Made by a program: the position numbers and the translations under genes
Shown here: in pieces, positions 17,894 through 26,214 of the stretch
How the letters are laid out: every line of letters begins with the position of its first letter
How positions within the stretch are numbered: the stretch's first letter is position 1
Assembly: GCF_000014225.1 (NCBI RefSeq)
Contig: NC_008228.1
Coordinates: 4,154,001 to 4,218,000 of the forward strand
Direction: 5' to 3'
Length of the DNA: 64,000 nt
Origin: Paraglaciecola sp. T6c
Lineage (GTDB): Bacteria; Pseudomonadota; Gammaproteobacteria; Enterobacterales; Alteromonadaceae
Notes under the pieces: generated by a model
Told to the model about the DNA's origin: nothing
The model's database searches: none
The model's input: only the letters and a program-made list of their open reading frames with translations

Positions 17894-17910
17894 AGCACCT
17901 TTAATGCCAA
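17894..17910 (-). promoter_or_regulatory. Sigma-54 promoter of the small ORF - nnrS - hmp operon
   Basis: On the minus strand TTGGCATTAAAGGTGCTA matches the -24/-12 promoter pattern: the invariant GG and GC are exactly 10 bases apart. It lies about 70 bases upstream of the first gene and 50-110 bases downstream of three NorR-type sites, the usual enhancer geometry. Confidence 0.75.
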
Positions 17911-17958
17911 TCAATAACTATAATATTATCAATTACTTAAATATTAACCCTGTCATAA

Positions 17959-18018
17959 AGAGTCATATTGACTCTATTAATTATGAGTCATAAAGACTCT
18001 AAAAAGTCTTTATGACTT
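17959..18018. promoter_or_regulatory. Three NorR-type enhancer sites
   Basis: Three inverted repeats each contain the GT-N7-AC core of NorR sites. They are AGAGTCATATTGACTCT (17959-17975, perfect 7-3-7), GAGTCATAAAGACTC (17985-17999, perfect 5-5-5) and AAGTCTTTATGACTT (18004-18018, perfect 5-5-5). A fourth, imperfect half-site (GTCATAAAGAG) starts at 17952. Three sites in the divergent gap beside norR mirror the arrangement known upstream of norVW in E. coli. Here they face the small ORF - nnrS - hmp operon instead. Confidence 0.82.
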
Positions 18019-18075
18019 GATACATTTAATGGCATTATTGTCATCTGCACATCAGCATTGCCCAGTGGAGCCCCT

Positions 18076-19665
18076 ATGATGGAACTTAATTCAACGCTTC
18101 TGTTAGAAGTGGCATTAGATCTCGCCAACAGCATCACCAATGAAGATAGGTTCGACAGATTGCTATCCTCGATTAGAAAAGCAATTAATTGCGATGCAGT
18201 TGTATTGTTGGTCTACCAAGGCGAACAACTTAAACCATTGGCAATACAAGGGCTGGCAACCGATACTCTTGGGCGGCGTTTTAACCTCAGCGATCACCCT
18301 CGCCTTTCGCTCATTTGCTCAGGAAGTCAGCCGGTGCGCTTTGCATCAGATTCCCCATTACCTGATCCTTACGATGGCTTGTTGCTCGCAAAAGAAGGCG
18401 ACTTACCCGTGCATTCGTGTATGGGTTTGCCCTTGTATAGCGACAATCAACTGATGGGCGTCGTGACCCTTGATAGTCTCAGCCCTGAAGCCTTTTCAGA
18501 AATCCCCGAGCGAACATTGCAGCTAATCACTGCGCTGTCAGCCGCCACATTGAAAACGGCTATGCAACTGAGTGGGTTGGAACAGCGCGCACAACAAGCA
18601 CACGATTTAGTGCAAGAACTTACGAACGAAGCACTAACACGAGATGGTGGCGAGTTAATCGGCAATAGTCCTAGTATGCTCGCCCTTAAAAGTGATATTC
18701 AGTTGGTCGCGGGCTCTGACTACACTGTGCTGATATTGGGCAAAACAGGCGTGGGTAAAGAATTGGTTGCCCGAACATTGCATCAACGTTCTAATCGAGG
18801 GACCCAGCCTTTGGTGCACGTTAACTGTGCCTCGATTCCGGAAACCTTGGCGGAAAGTGAATTGTTTGGTCACGGAAAAGGTGCGTTCAGCGGCGCCGAA
18901 AAAGAGCGCGCCGGCAAATTCCAATTAGCCGATGGAGGCACGATATTTTTAGATGAAATTGGTGAATTGCCCTTAAGCGTGCAAAGTAAATTATTACGCG
19001 TGTTGCAAAGTGGCGAGATTCAGCCTGTAGGAAAGGATCAAGTATCAACAGTCAACGTACGCGTAGTAGCCGCGACTAACCGAGACTTAGCACAAGAAGT
19101 TAAAACTGGGCGTTTTAGAGCTGATCTTTATCATCGCCTCTCCGTGTACCCTATCAACGTGCCGGAACTAAAAGAGCGCGGAGATGACGTATTGTTACTC
19201 GCAGGTTATTTCTTAGAAGTGACCGCTCGCAAGCTAGGTATTCGCCAACTAAAAATCCCAAACGACGTACAACAGGCCCTAATTGCCTATTCTTGGCCTG
19301 GCAATGTAAGGGAATTAGAACACGTCATCAGTCGTGCCTCTTTGAAGGCAACGCGCAGTAAGAATCAACACAACATTATCTCACTTAGCACAGAAGATTT
19401 AGACTTTGAGCGTGGAATGCCGTCAAAGATCAACCTGAATCAACCAATCCAAGTGAGGGAAGTATTAGGCAGTAGCGAAGCACAGAGTCTTAAAACAATG
19501 ACGGAAGCTTTTCAAGCTCAGATGATCAGCCGCACTTTGAGTGAGCATCAAGGCAATTGGACGTTGGCCGCTAAACAATTAGAGATGGACAGGGCCAACC
19601 TTGCACGATTGGCAAAGCGGCTCGGCGTACACGTACAGAAAAACGTGAACAATCAAGCATTTTGA
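18076..19665 (+). CDS. norR: NO-responsive sigma-54 activator NorR
   Basis: The product (529 residues from the ATG at 18076, preceded by GTGGAG; another ATG follows directly) has an N-terminal GAF sensor domain (about residues 5-170) that in NorR carries a non-haem iron binding NO. A central AAA+ domain follows, with Walker A LGKTGVGKE, the sigma-54 contact loop GAFSGA (Ser replacing the usual Thr of GAFTGA) and the Walker B motif GGTIFLDEIGELP. A C-terminal Fis-type helix-turn-helix ends the protein (about 490-520). It is divergent from the NO-defence operon and probably autoregulated through the shared sites. Confidence 0.93.
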   Translation: MMELNSTLLLEVALDLANSITNEDRFDRLLSSIRKAINCDAVVLLVYQGEQLKPLAIQGLATDTLGRRFNLSDHPRLSLICSGSQPVRFASDSPLPDPYDGLLLAKEGDLPVHSCMGLPLYSDNQLMGVVTLDSLSPEAFSEIPERTLQLITALSAATLKTAMQLSGLEQRAQQAHDLVQELTNEALTRDGGELIGNSPSMLALKSDIQLVAGSDYTVLILGKTGVGKELVARTLHQRSNRGTQPLVHVNCASIPETLAESELFGHGKGAFSGAEKERAGKFQLADGGTIFLDEIGELPLSVQSKLLRVLQSGEIQPVGKDQVSTVNVRVVAATNRDLAQEVKTGRFRADLYHRLSVYPINVPELKERGDDVLLLAGYFLEVTARKLGIRQLKIPNDVQQALIAYSWPGNVRELEHVISRASLKATRSKNQHNIISLSTEDLDFERGMPSKINLNQPIQVREVLGSSEAQSLKTMTEAFQAQMISRTLSEHQGNWTLAAKQLEMDRANLARLAKRLGVHVQKNVNNQAF

Positions 19666-19681
19666 TCATGTGTTTTAATTA

Positions 19682-19716
19682 GCCAGCCTTGATTACGAAC
19701 GTTCACCAAGGCTGGC
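19682..19716. terminator. Hairpin between norR and the MBL-fold gene
   Basis: A perfect 10-bp inverted repeat (GCCAGCCTTG / CAAGGCTGGC, 15-base loop) lies between the two convergent genes. It can serve both directions. The U-rich tail is poor, so termination may be weak. Confidence 0.6.
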
Positions 19717-19722
19717 ACATAA

Positions 19723-20688
19723 CTAATGTAAGCGGCGATAATTCGCAGGTACCCATTCAAAACCGCTTTTCGTTTCACGCACATGACCCAATCCCGGGAA
19801 TTGCAAATGCGCCCCCGCCATCAGCGCTTTACTCTTAGCAACGAGAGAAAAAATCCGTTCACGCTGTTTTTTAGCCTGCTCAGGAGCTGAGTCGAAATCA
19901 ATGGTGACCTCTGGATGTGGGAATTGTACTGCCCCTGCATGAATAAGATCGCCAATAACCCACATTTCCTCACCATCATTTTGCACAAGATAAGATGTGT
20001 GCCCTGGCGTGTGACCGTGAGTCGCATCAGTCTTAATCCCTTTTACAATTTGCTCGCTAGCGTCAAATGCACTGATCTTATTGGCTTTCACGTAAGGATT
20101 TAAAGACGCCATCGCGCCTTGGAAAAAACCTTTATTCGCCTCTGGCGCCTTACTCATTTCCTTATCGCTTAACCAAAAATCAATGTCCCGTTGGTTCGCA
20201 TGAACCGTAGCATTGGGAAACACTCGCTGACCGTCTTTTGATAAACCACCAACGTGGTCAGGATGTAAGTGAGTGATCAATATGTGATCAACATCGCTCG
20301 GGGAGTATCCCGCTGCACCTAGGCTTTTTGTAATGTTTCCCAATGTGGGGCCAAACAAGTTACCCGCACCTGCATCGATGAGTACAAGTTCATCACCCGT
20401 ATCAATCAAATAACCGTTGACTGAGGTTTCCGTTGGTACTGATAAAAATGCCGCTTCTAATTGTTGCTTTGTCGTATTGCTGTCTTGATGCAGTAATGCA
20501 TCCATAGGCAAATCAACGGTGCCATCATTAAGGGCGATAATATCGAACTGACCAAGCTGAGTGCGATAGAAACCTGGGGCAAATTTATCAACCGAATTTT
20601 GTTGTGCAACTGCTTGATTAAAAGCACTAAAAGGTAATAGCAAGCCAGAGGCTAAAACTAGATAACGGATAAATTTCATAACTTTCAT
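19723..20688 (-). CDS. Exported metallo-beta-lactamase-fold hydrolase
   Basis: About 321 residues from the ATG at 20688 (AGGA ribosome-binding site). An ATG 18 bases upstream is less likely. The N-terminus is a signal peptide (FIRYLVLASGLLLPFSAF, cleavage near AVAQ). The metal-binding motif HLHPDHVGGL is present at about residues 139-148, and later ligands include HGHTPGHTS and the Asp of WVIGDLIHAG. This matches periplasmic MBL-fold proteins related to lactonases and arylsulfatase-like hydrolases. Substrate cannot be predicted, and quorum-signal lactonase activity is only one option. It is convergent with norR. Confidence 0.85.
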   Translation of the reverse strand: MKVMKFIRYLVLASGLLLPFSAFNQAVAQQNSVDKFAPGFYRTQLGQFDIIALNDGTVDLPMDALLHQDSNTTKQQLEAAFLSVPTETSVNGYLIDTGDELVLIDAGAGNLFGPTLGNITKSLGAAGYSPSDVDHILITHLHPDHVGGLSKDGQRVFPNATVHANQRDIDFWLSDKEMSKAPEANKGFFQGAMASLNPYVKANKISAFDASEQIVKGIKTDATHGHTPGHTSYLVQNDGEEMWVIGDLIHAGAVQFPHPEVTIDFDSAPEQAKKQRERIFSLVAKSKALMAGAHLQFPGLGHVRETKSGFEWVPANYRRLH

Positions 20689-20706
20689 GATGTATACATC
20701 CTGCAC

Positions 20707-21010
20707 TTGATGAGTTTTTTACACATTATCACCTTTATTTCTGCTCTAGAAGAGGGAGATCTGGTGTATTAATGAGCCAACTCCGTGGCAAACCCTCTGA
20801 AATGAGCCTTCTATAAGTATAAAAACTGCACAAACCTTGGAAAGTAGTGGAAATAACCAAAATCGGTTTACCTCACCATTTTAACTGCATTTAGGTGAAA
20901 TACACGCGCTAAAAGTAGGCGTATTAATATACTATAACATTTAGCATCACCAGTAGTGATGGGTAAGTATTTTTCCATATTATTTAATGATGTAATAGAG
21001 GTTGGTGACT
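20707..21010. other. Divergent promoter region of the MBL hydrolase and the PAS chemoreceptor
   Basis: This roughly 300-bp gap holds both promoters. A perfect inverted repeat (CATCAC / GTGATG, 5-base centre) at 20945-20961 sits about 50 bases before the chemoreceptor ATG, just after a -10-like TATAAC, and could be an operator or a leader hairpin. Confidence 0.45.
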
Positions 21011-22312
21011 ATGTTTTTTTCCCGTTCAACAGCAAAAGCAGACACTCCCATTCCAGAGAGTTTCGAATCTTGTTTTATCCATTCTTTGGAGCGCCATTGC
21101 GCCACAATTTCGTTTAATACAGATGGCATGATCCTAGATGCAAATTCGCTTTTTTTAAGCACAGTTGGCTATTCTTTAGCCGAAATTAAAGGGCAACATC
21201 ACCGCATGTTTTGTAGTGCGATGGAATCAGGTTCGCCTGAGTATCGCTCGTTTTGGGCAAATCTTGCACAAGGGGAAAGTGCAAGCGGCACATTTTTACG
21301 CAAGCGCAAGGACGGCGCAGATATATGGCTTGAAGCCACGTATTTCCCAGTAGAACAAAACGGGAAAATAGTACGTATTGTCAAAATAGCCAATGACATC
21401 ACGGTTGAAAAAGAGCACTTAAATAGTCAGACCGCTATTTTTGAAGCCCTCAACCGCTCCAGTGCCTTAATTGAGTTCACGCCACAAGGCGAGATCATCA
21501 GCGCGAATGAAAACTTTATTCACACCATGGGCTACGCAAGTGAAAAAGACATTGTAGGTAAACATCACCGCATGTTTTGTACAGAAGACTTCTACCAAGA
21601 AAATCCCAACTTTTGGCGCGAACTAGAACAAGGTACATTTAAAGGTGGGCAGTTTAATCGCCTCACTCGAGATGGCAGCACTATATGGCTAGAAGCCACT
21701 TACAACCCTGTGTTGAATGCGCAAGGTCAAGTCATCAAGGTTGTTAAGATTGCATCCGACATCACTTCTCGCATTCAAAAGCAACTGGCGACACAGGAAG
21801 CCGCAGAGATAGCCTACAGCACATCCATGCAGACCGCTAAGATATCCAAAGATGGCGCAGTGATCTTGCAACGCACAGTTGACACATCGAATGCCATCGT
21901 AACCAGTACATTGACTTCCACTGATTTAATTGAGCAATTAAATAAACGCTCAGAGGAAATATCAAAAATAGTAACGACCATTAGTTCAATCGCTGATCAA
22001 ACCAACCTACTGGCTCTTAATGCGGCTATCGAAGCAGCCAGAGCAGGCGAATACGGTAGAGGTTTTGCGGTGGTGGCAGATGAAGTACGCACGCTGGCGG
22101 CGCGCACTGTGAGTTCAACTGCAGGTATTGAGCAACTGGTAACAAACAACAGTGCCCTGACTCAAAAAGCGAAAGACAGCATCGGCGACATTCATCAGCA
22201 GTCTTTGCAAAGTGCCAAGCAAGTTGAAGAAGCAGCGACGATCATCGAAGAAGTGCTAACAGGGGCGAAATACGTCAGTGAAACAGTAGATCAGTTACGA
22301 AGTGAGAGCTAA
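21011..22312 (+). CDS. Soluble PAS-PAS chemoreceptor (BdlA-like)
   Basis: The 433-residue protein starts at the ATG at 21011 (AGAGG 9 bases upstream). It has no transmembrane helix. Two tandem PAS/PAC units (about residues 20-140 and 140-265) share the repeated motif GQHHRMFC / GKHHRMFC. A short methyl-accepting signalling domain follows (about 300-430), with the conserved tip [20 protein letters not shown] and [12 protein letters not shown]. This is the architecture of Aer-related cytoplasmic receptors and of P. aeruginosa BdlA, which links chemotaxis proteins to biofilm dispersal. The PAS domains may bind haem or flavin, but I cannot assign the cofactor. Confidence 0.88.
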   Translation: MFFSRSTAKADTPIPESFESCFIHSLERHCATISFNTDGMILDANSLFLSTVGYSLAEIKGQHHRMFCSAMESGSPEYRSFWANLAQGESASGTFLRKRKDGADIWLEATYFPVEQNGKIVRIVKIANDITVEKEHLNSQTAIFEALNRSSALIEFTPQGEIISANENFIHTMGYASEKDIVGKHHRMFCTEDFYQENPNFWRELEQGTFKGGQFNRLTRDGSTIWLEATYNPVLNAQGQVIKVVKIASDITSRIQKQLATQEAAEIAYSTSMQTAKISKDGAVILQRTVDTSNAIVTSTLTSTDLIEQLNKRSEEISKIVTTISSIADQTNLLALNAAIEAARAGEYGRGFAVVADEVRTLAARTVSSTAGIEQLVTNNSALTQKAKDSIGDIHQQSLQSAKQVEEAATIIEEVLTGAKYVSETVDQLRSES

Positions 22313-22316
22313 GTAA

Positions 22317-22347
22317 GCGCCCTGGGTGTTATGCACCCAAGGGGCAG
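22317..22347. terminator. Bidirectional hairpin between the PAS chemoreceptor and cynS
   Basis: The stem GCCC-TGGGTG / CACCCA-AGGGGC with a TTATG loop lies between these convergent genes. No strong T-run follows it on either strand. Confidence 0.6.
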
Positions 22348-22353
22348 CTTCAT

Positions 22354-22800
22354 TTAGTAAGATTTATAGGGCAAGAATTTACCTGACAAGCCAATGCTGA
22401 CTCTGTCACCAGCGCTATTTTCTTCTCGCTGAATATCCATTGAGAAATCAATTGCACTCATAATGCCATCGCCGAATTCCTCGTGGATCAGGGATTTAAT
22501 GGTCGAACCATATACGTTGATCATCTCATATAGCCGATAAAGCAACGGATCACTAGGCACCGCCTCCGTGAAAGTGCCTTTGTAAGGCACGACCTGTAAC
22601 CACGCCTCAGCATTTTCGTCTAAATCAAATAACTTGGCCACGACCCCGGCTTGCTCTGAATTAAATGTCATTTGCCCTAAGCACCCTGCGGTGGTCCATT
22701 CTTTTGACTGACCCACTGCTTCTGCGACGTCTTGCCACGTAATACCTTTTTGTACTTTTGCGACCAATATGGCTTGGGTAACTTGCTCTCTGCTTTGCAT
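22354..22800 (-). CDS. cynS: Cyanate hydratase (cyanase)
   Basis: The 148-residue protein is cyanase. An N-terminal helix-turn-helix-like domain (about residues 1-75) is followed by the highly conserved catalytic domain (YRLYEMINVYGSTIKSLIHE and FGDGIMSAIDF, ending GKFLPYKSY). The catalytic Arg and Glu (in YRLYEM) and Ser (in IMSAIDF) are all present. It breaks cyanate with bicarbonate to ammonia and CO2, as a decamer in the cytoplasm. It is the last gene of a minus-strand cluster after a channel and a fused phosphatase/kinase. No carbonic anhydrase (cynT) adjoins it. Confidence 0.95.
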   Translation of the reverse strand: MQSREQVTQAILVAKVQKGITWQDVAEAVGQSKEWTTAGCLGQMTFNSEQAGVVAKLFDLDENAEAWLQVVPYKGTFTEAVPSDPLLYRLYEMINVYGSTIKSLIHEEFGDGIMSAIDFSMDIQREENSAGDRVSIGLSGKFLPYKSY

Positions 22801-22858
22801 TGTTTCTCTCCTAAATAAGAATCTAACTTGTTTCTTAAGTTGTTGGTTAAGTTATAAA

Positions 22859-24601
22859 TTACTGTAAATATAGATAAATGAAGTAAAGGTTACTGATAAG
22901 TAACGCACATGCCGTACCTTGCCAAAATGCCACCGGGTTTCGCTGCATAATGGGCGGCTTCGATTGACGCACAAAATCGGCATTGGGGTGACGTAAGTCG
23001 TGTATAAACTCTGAAAGCTCGGCATACCGTTTGAAAGGGTCCACTTTTAACGCTTTAGCGAGCGTTGCATCCAACCACGCCGGTACTGGGCTTTTTTCGT
23101 CACGCACAGACTGATAAATAAGGCGGTTTTGCTGTGCTCGGGTACGAGTTTTGGCGACATGAGTAGCATAAGGAAAACGCCCACTTAACATGTGATACGC
23201 CAATACTGCCAACGAAAAAATATCTGAACGTGATGTGCCTACGTCACCCAAAAAATATTCAGGCGCCATGTAAAGTGCGGTGCCAAGTAGTTCACTGTTA
23301 CCACAACCTTGACCGATTTCTTGCAAGCCTGCGACGGTGGTTGAGCCAAAGTCGATAATTTTCACCGTGCCTTTTCTGTCGATCATGATGTTTTCAGGTC
23401 GAATATCTTGATGCAGCATGTCCAGACGATGAAATGCCTGTAGCCCTTTGGCCACCTGCTCAATAATGCCTCTCACGACTTCTAAATCAGGTTTAGGGTT
23501 GTCCGTTAACCACTGGCTCAGAGACTGACCCTCAACATATTCAGCGACGCAGTAAATATACTGTTTGGGGTGCTCTGCAGGAGGTACGTGCAACACGTGT
23601 GCGTTATGAATACGCCTGCCTATCCACTCTTCAAGGCAAAAGCGCTCTAAGTACTCATCGCTATCGGACAAATCGACAGAGGGTGTTTTTAAAACCCACT
23701 GCTTATGCGTTCTCTCGTCATCAACTAAATACACGTGACTACGGGCAGACACATGCAATGAACGTACTACTCTATAGCCATCCAACTGCTCACCGACATG
23801 TAGTACAGGCGGTAAGGGCAAGGCGAGCATCCCTTCAGTTATTGGCTTGTCTTGGGTTTGGCTTAATTCACTAATATAGGCGAGCTGCAAAGAAAGATTG
23901 TCGTCGCTGCCCTTATCGAGCGCGGTTTGAACCAAAGCGCGTGCTAACGCATTAATTGACTCTGGATCAGTTAGCGTTTGAATTGATGCAAGAGAGGTTA
24001 ATAAATCTTGTGGGGGAAGAAACTCATGCACCCCGTCAGTACAGAGAATGAATACATCTTCTTGGCAAAGTGCCACACTCGTATAATCGATGTCTAACTG
24101 GCTATGCATGCCCAGTGCTCGACTCAAATAGCTTTGCCCTTGAGCAGCATACTGGCGGTGGTCATTCGACAGTTGTTCCAGCACACCGTTACGTAATAAG
24201 TAGACGCGGGCATCACCCACGTGAAAAATGTGCGCCGTACGCTCTTTAAAGATGATGGCACTGAAGGTGCAAACATAGCCCTTCTCTATATCGTAGCGAA
24301 ATTCGCTTTGCTTGGTGTAACCGTGCAGCCAAGCGTTAATCGATTGCAAGACCCGCTTAGCAGACGTTTCAACAGACCAGGCTTCAGAGGTTGCATAGTA
24401 GTCTTGTAAAAAACTGTTCACTGCGGCTTTACTCGCCACTTGACTAACGCTGCTGCTACCGATGCCATCGGCCATGGCTAATACTTGGCCTTTTAATCGA
24501 CCTTGGGCATCGTTCGCACTGTGACTACCACAGTAATCTTGATTAACAGATTTAAGGCCAGCAATAGACTGCTGGCCGACTGTTAACTTAGCGAGATGCA
24601 T
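22859..24601 (-). CDS. Fused PP2C phosphatase / Ser-Thr protein kinase, membrane-anchored
   Basis: The 580-residue product has an N-terminal PP2C domain (about residues 1-240: MADGIGSSSVSQ, FHVGDARVYLL, LCTDGVHEFL and GSDDNLSLQL) and then a Hanks-type kinase domain (about 270-540). The kinase has a catalytic loop HQDIRPENIMID (HQD in place of HRD) and DFG (IIDFGST), with a degenerate Gly-rich loop. A C-terminal transmembrane helix anchors the protein. Its start overlaps the channel gene by 14 bases, so the two are coupled. In related bacteria such fused proteins sit in nitrate/nitrite assimilation clusters. It may tune the channel or downstream enzymes by phosphorylation. Confidence 0.88.
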   Translation of the reverse strand: MHLAKLTVGQQSIAGLKSVNQDYCGSHSANDAQGRLKGQVLAMADGIGSSSVSQVASKAAVNSFLQDYYATSEAWSVETSAKRVLQSINAWLHGYTKQSEFRYDIEKGYVCTFSAIIFKERTAHIFHVGDARVYLLRNGVLEQLSNDHRQYAAQGQSYLSRALGMHSQLDIDYTSVALCQEDVFILCTDGVHEFLPPQDLLTSLASIQTLTDPESINALARALVQTALDKGSDDNLSLQLAYISELSQTQDKPITEGMLALPLPPVLHVGEQLDGYRVVRSLHVSARSHVYLVDDERTHKQWVLKTPSVDLSDSDEYLERFCLEEWIGRRIHNAHVLHVPPAEHPKQYIYCVAEYVEGQSLSQWLTDNPKPDLEVVRGIIEQVAKGLQAFHRLDMLHQDIRPENIMIDRKGTVKIIDFGSTTVAGLQEIGQGCGNSELLGTALYMAPEYFLGDVGTSRSDIFSLAVLAYHMLSGRFPYATHVAKTRTRAQQNRLIYQSVRDEKSPVPAWLDATLAKALKVDPFKRYAELSEFIHDLRHPNADFVRQSKPPIMQRNPVAFWQGTACALLISNLYFIYLYLQ

Positions 24602-25454
24602 GCTCAGCGACTGAGCTTGCAGCTACGTCAGAGCGTTTGCTATAAGGCAAATCACGTTTTTTACCGGTACGCACGTGCGTGCTATACAAGGTTAATCCAG
24701 TAAAGGCTAAACCACCGACTAAGTTACCAAGGGCCGTTGGAATTTCATTCCATACTAGGTAATCCATCACCGAGAAATCGCCACCTAAGATGATGCTGAA
24801 AGGGAATAAGAACATGTTAACCACGGAATGCTCAAAGCCCATAAAGAAGAACAAGAAGATAGGCATCCACATGGCGATAACTTTACCGCTTACGTGAGTT
24901 GAGATCATTGCACCCACCACGCCTAATGACACCATCCAGTTACACAGCATACCGCGAATGAAAATAGTGAACCAACCAGCAGTACCAAACTCAGCGTAAC
25001 CTAAGGTACGCGCTTCGCCGATTGATGCGACTTTCTTACCAATAGCACCTGGGTCAGTGTTAAAACCATACGTAAAAATAAACGCCATCATGATAGCAAC
25101 GGTTAACGCACCGCAGAAATTACCGATAAAGACTAATCCCCAGTTGCGCAATACACCTTGAATGGTGACGCCGGGCCGTTTATCGAGCAATGCCAATGGC
25201 GTCAAAACAAATACACCTGTTAGTAAGTCAAAGCCCATAAGATAAAGCATACAAAAACCCACCGGGAACAAGATTGCACCGATCAAAAACACCCCTGTTT
25301 GTACCGCGATAGTGATGGCAAATACTGCCGCCAATGCCAATATAGCGCCTGCCATGTAAGCACGAATGAGGGTATCCCGTGTTGACATGAATATCTTTGC
25401 TTCCCCTGCGTCTACCATTTTGGTGGCAAACTCTGATGGTAATAAATAAGCCAT
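24588..25454 (-). CDS. Formate/nitrite transporter (FNT) family channel
   Basis: The 288-residue inner-membrane protein has six hydrophobic segments and FNT features, with an N-terminal amphipathic region before the first helix (TLIRAYMAGAILALAAVFAI) and the conserved LVFIGNFCGALTVA and GMLCNWMVSLGV segments. The family moves small monovalent anions such as formate, nitrite and hydrosulfide. With cyanase in the same operon, cyanate or nitrite uptake is a reasonable guess, not shown by the sequence. The leader upstream contains a strong terminator hairpin. Confidence 0.88.
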   Translation of the reverse strand: MAYLLPSEFATKMVDAGEAKIFMSTRDTLIRAYMAGAILALAAVFAITIAVQTGVFLIGAILFPVGFCMLYLMGFDLLTGVFVLTPLALLDKRPGVTIQGVLRNWGLVFIGNFCGALTVAIMMAFIFTYGFNTDPGAIGKKVASIGEARTLGYAEFGTAGWFTIFIRGMLCNWMVSLGVVGAMISTHVSGKVIAMWMPIFLFFFMGFEHSVVNMFLFPFSIILGGDFSVMDYLVWNEIPTALGNLVGGLAFTGLTLYSTHVRTGKKRDLPYSKRSDVAASSVAEHASR

Positions 25455-25536
25455 TTTGAACCCCGTTTAAGTGTATGTGTTTAGCCAGTGATTAAAATGG
25501 TTCGGGTATTTCGTTAATTTTGACCTTTCAAACAAA

Positions 25537-25590
25537 CAAAAAAAAACGGCGTCAGTCTTTCCACTAAAAAGTAGAAACACTAGACGCCGT
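25537..25590 (-). terminator. Strong terminator-type hairpin in the FNT leader
   Basis: On the minus strand an 8-bp GC-rich outer stem (ACGGCGTC / GACGCCGT) encloses a further imperfect stem (ACT / AGT core with matching TTTC / GAAA) and is followed directly by nine T residues. It lies about 85 bases upstream of the FNT start on the same strand. It is either a leader attenuator for this operon or the end of the tRNA-Gly transcript. Confidence 0.8.
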
Positions 25591-25754
25591 CGTCAGAATT
25601 AATTTGTTTGAGAGGGCAAAATCACCCGAACTCGCTAAGCTCTTTACAAATCTTATGCCAAAATAATAAATACAATACTTTCAGTGATTTATCTCGTCTA
25701 CCTTAAACCTAGATGATTCACCATGGTGCACAGATAACGCGCAAGAGACAGCCA

Positions 25755-25911
25755 GCGCTACATTTTGGCGCACTACATTTTGGCGCACTACATTTTGGCG
25801 GACTACATTTCGGAGTACAGATTTTGAAGTACAGATTTTGGAGTACAGATTTTGGAGTACAGATTTTGGAGTACAGATTTTGGAGTACAGATTTTGAAGT
25901 ACGGATTATTG
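25755..25911. repeat. Two adjoining short tandem arrays (15 bp x 4, then 14 bp x 7)
   Basis: The first part (25755-25813) repeats CACTACATTTTGGCG about four times. The second part (25814-25911) repeats AGTACAGATTTTGG six times almost exactly, with a seventh degenerate copy. The two units resemble each other (TACATTTTGG and TACAGATTTTGG) and probably derive from one ancestor. Open frames across both strands here are products of the repeats. Confidence 0.9.
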
Positions 25912-25997
25912 ACGCGCTATTTATGTGTGCACAAGTTTTCAGGGAAATTGATAATATACAGAGCATAAAAAGGCCCTGGAGAAATCTTAGGTTTGAA

Positions 25998-26088
25998 TAA
26001 CCGCGTTGAGCTCGACGCTCGATGGTGACCTCAACCTTGGAAAGGTTAAGCCGTGCAGAACGTCGAGATATTTCTTGAAATTGAAGCG
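25998..26088 (-). pseudogene. Decayed tRNA-Gly relic, copy A
   Basis: The anticodon arm of tRNA-Gly is still visible on the minus strand (AACCTTTCCAAGGTTGAGGT against AACCTTGCCAAGGTTGGGGT in the intact genes). The acceptor, D and T arms no longer pair. The anticodon position reads TCC instead of GCC. It is nearly identical over about 90 bp to copy B, 126 bp away. Confidence 0.6.
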
Positions 26089-26123
26089 ATAACCGCGTTA
26101 CGGGAAACGAGACTCATATCAGC

Positions 26124-26214
26124 TAACCGCTTTGCGGTCGACGCTCGATCGTGACCTCAACCTTGGAAAGGTTAAGCCATACAGAACGTTGAGATATTTC
26201 TTAAATTTGGAGCG
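26124..26214 (-). pseudogene. Decayed tRNA-Gly relic, copy B
   Basis: This is a second relic with the same TCC-like anticodon arm as copy A and the same lost arms, abutting the 3' end of the intact tRNA-Gly gene. Just before it (26100-26114) a further piece, ACGGGAAACGAGACT, matches the acceptor/T-arm side of the intact genes. Confidence 0.6.

Noticed and set aside
25646-25662. Sigma-54-like promoter before the FNT operon as a firm feature
   Set aside because: The -24 part is good, but the invariant GC at -12 is GT, so it is kept only as a hint inside the attenuation finding.
25591-25720. Possible ANTAR-type paired hexaloop hairpins before the FNT terminator
   Set aside because: The best small hairpins have loops of seven or eight bases and lack the A1/G4 loop pattern, so I do not claim an ANTAR system.
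25713-26000. Repeat-rich ORFs on both strands (ALHFG... and CAPKCS... types)
   Set aside because: They exist only because the 15-bp and 14-bp arrays lack stops in some frames. The 14-bp period makes the peptide cycle through all frames, which is not protein-like.
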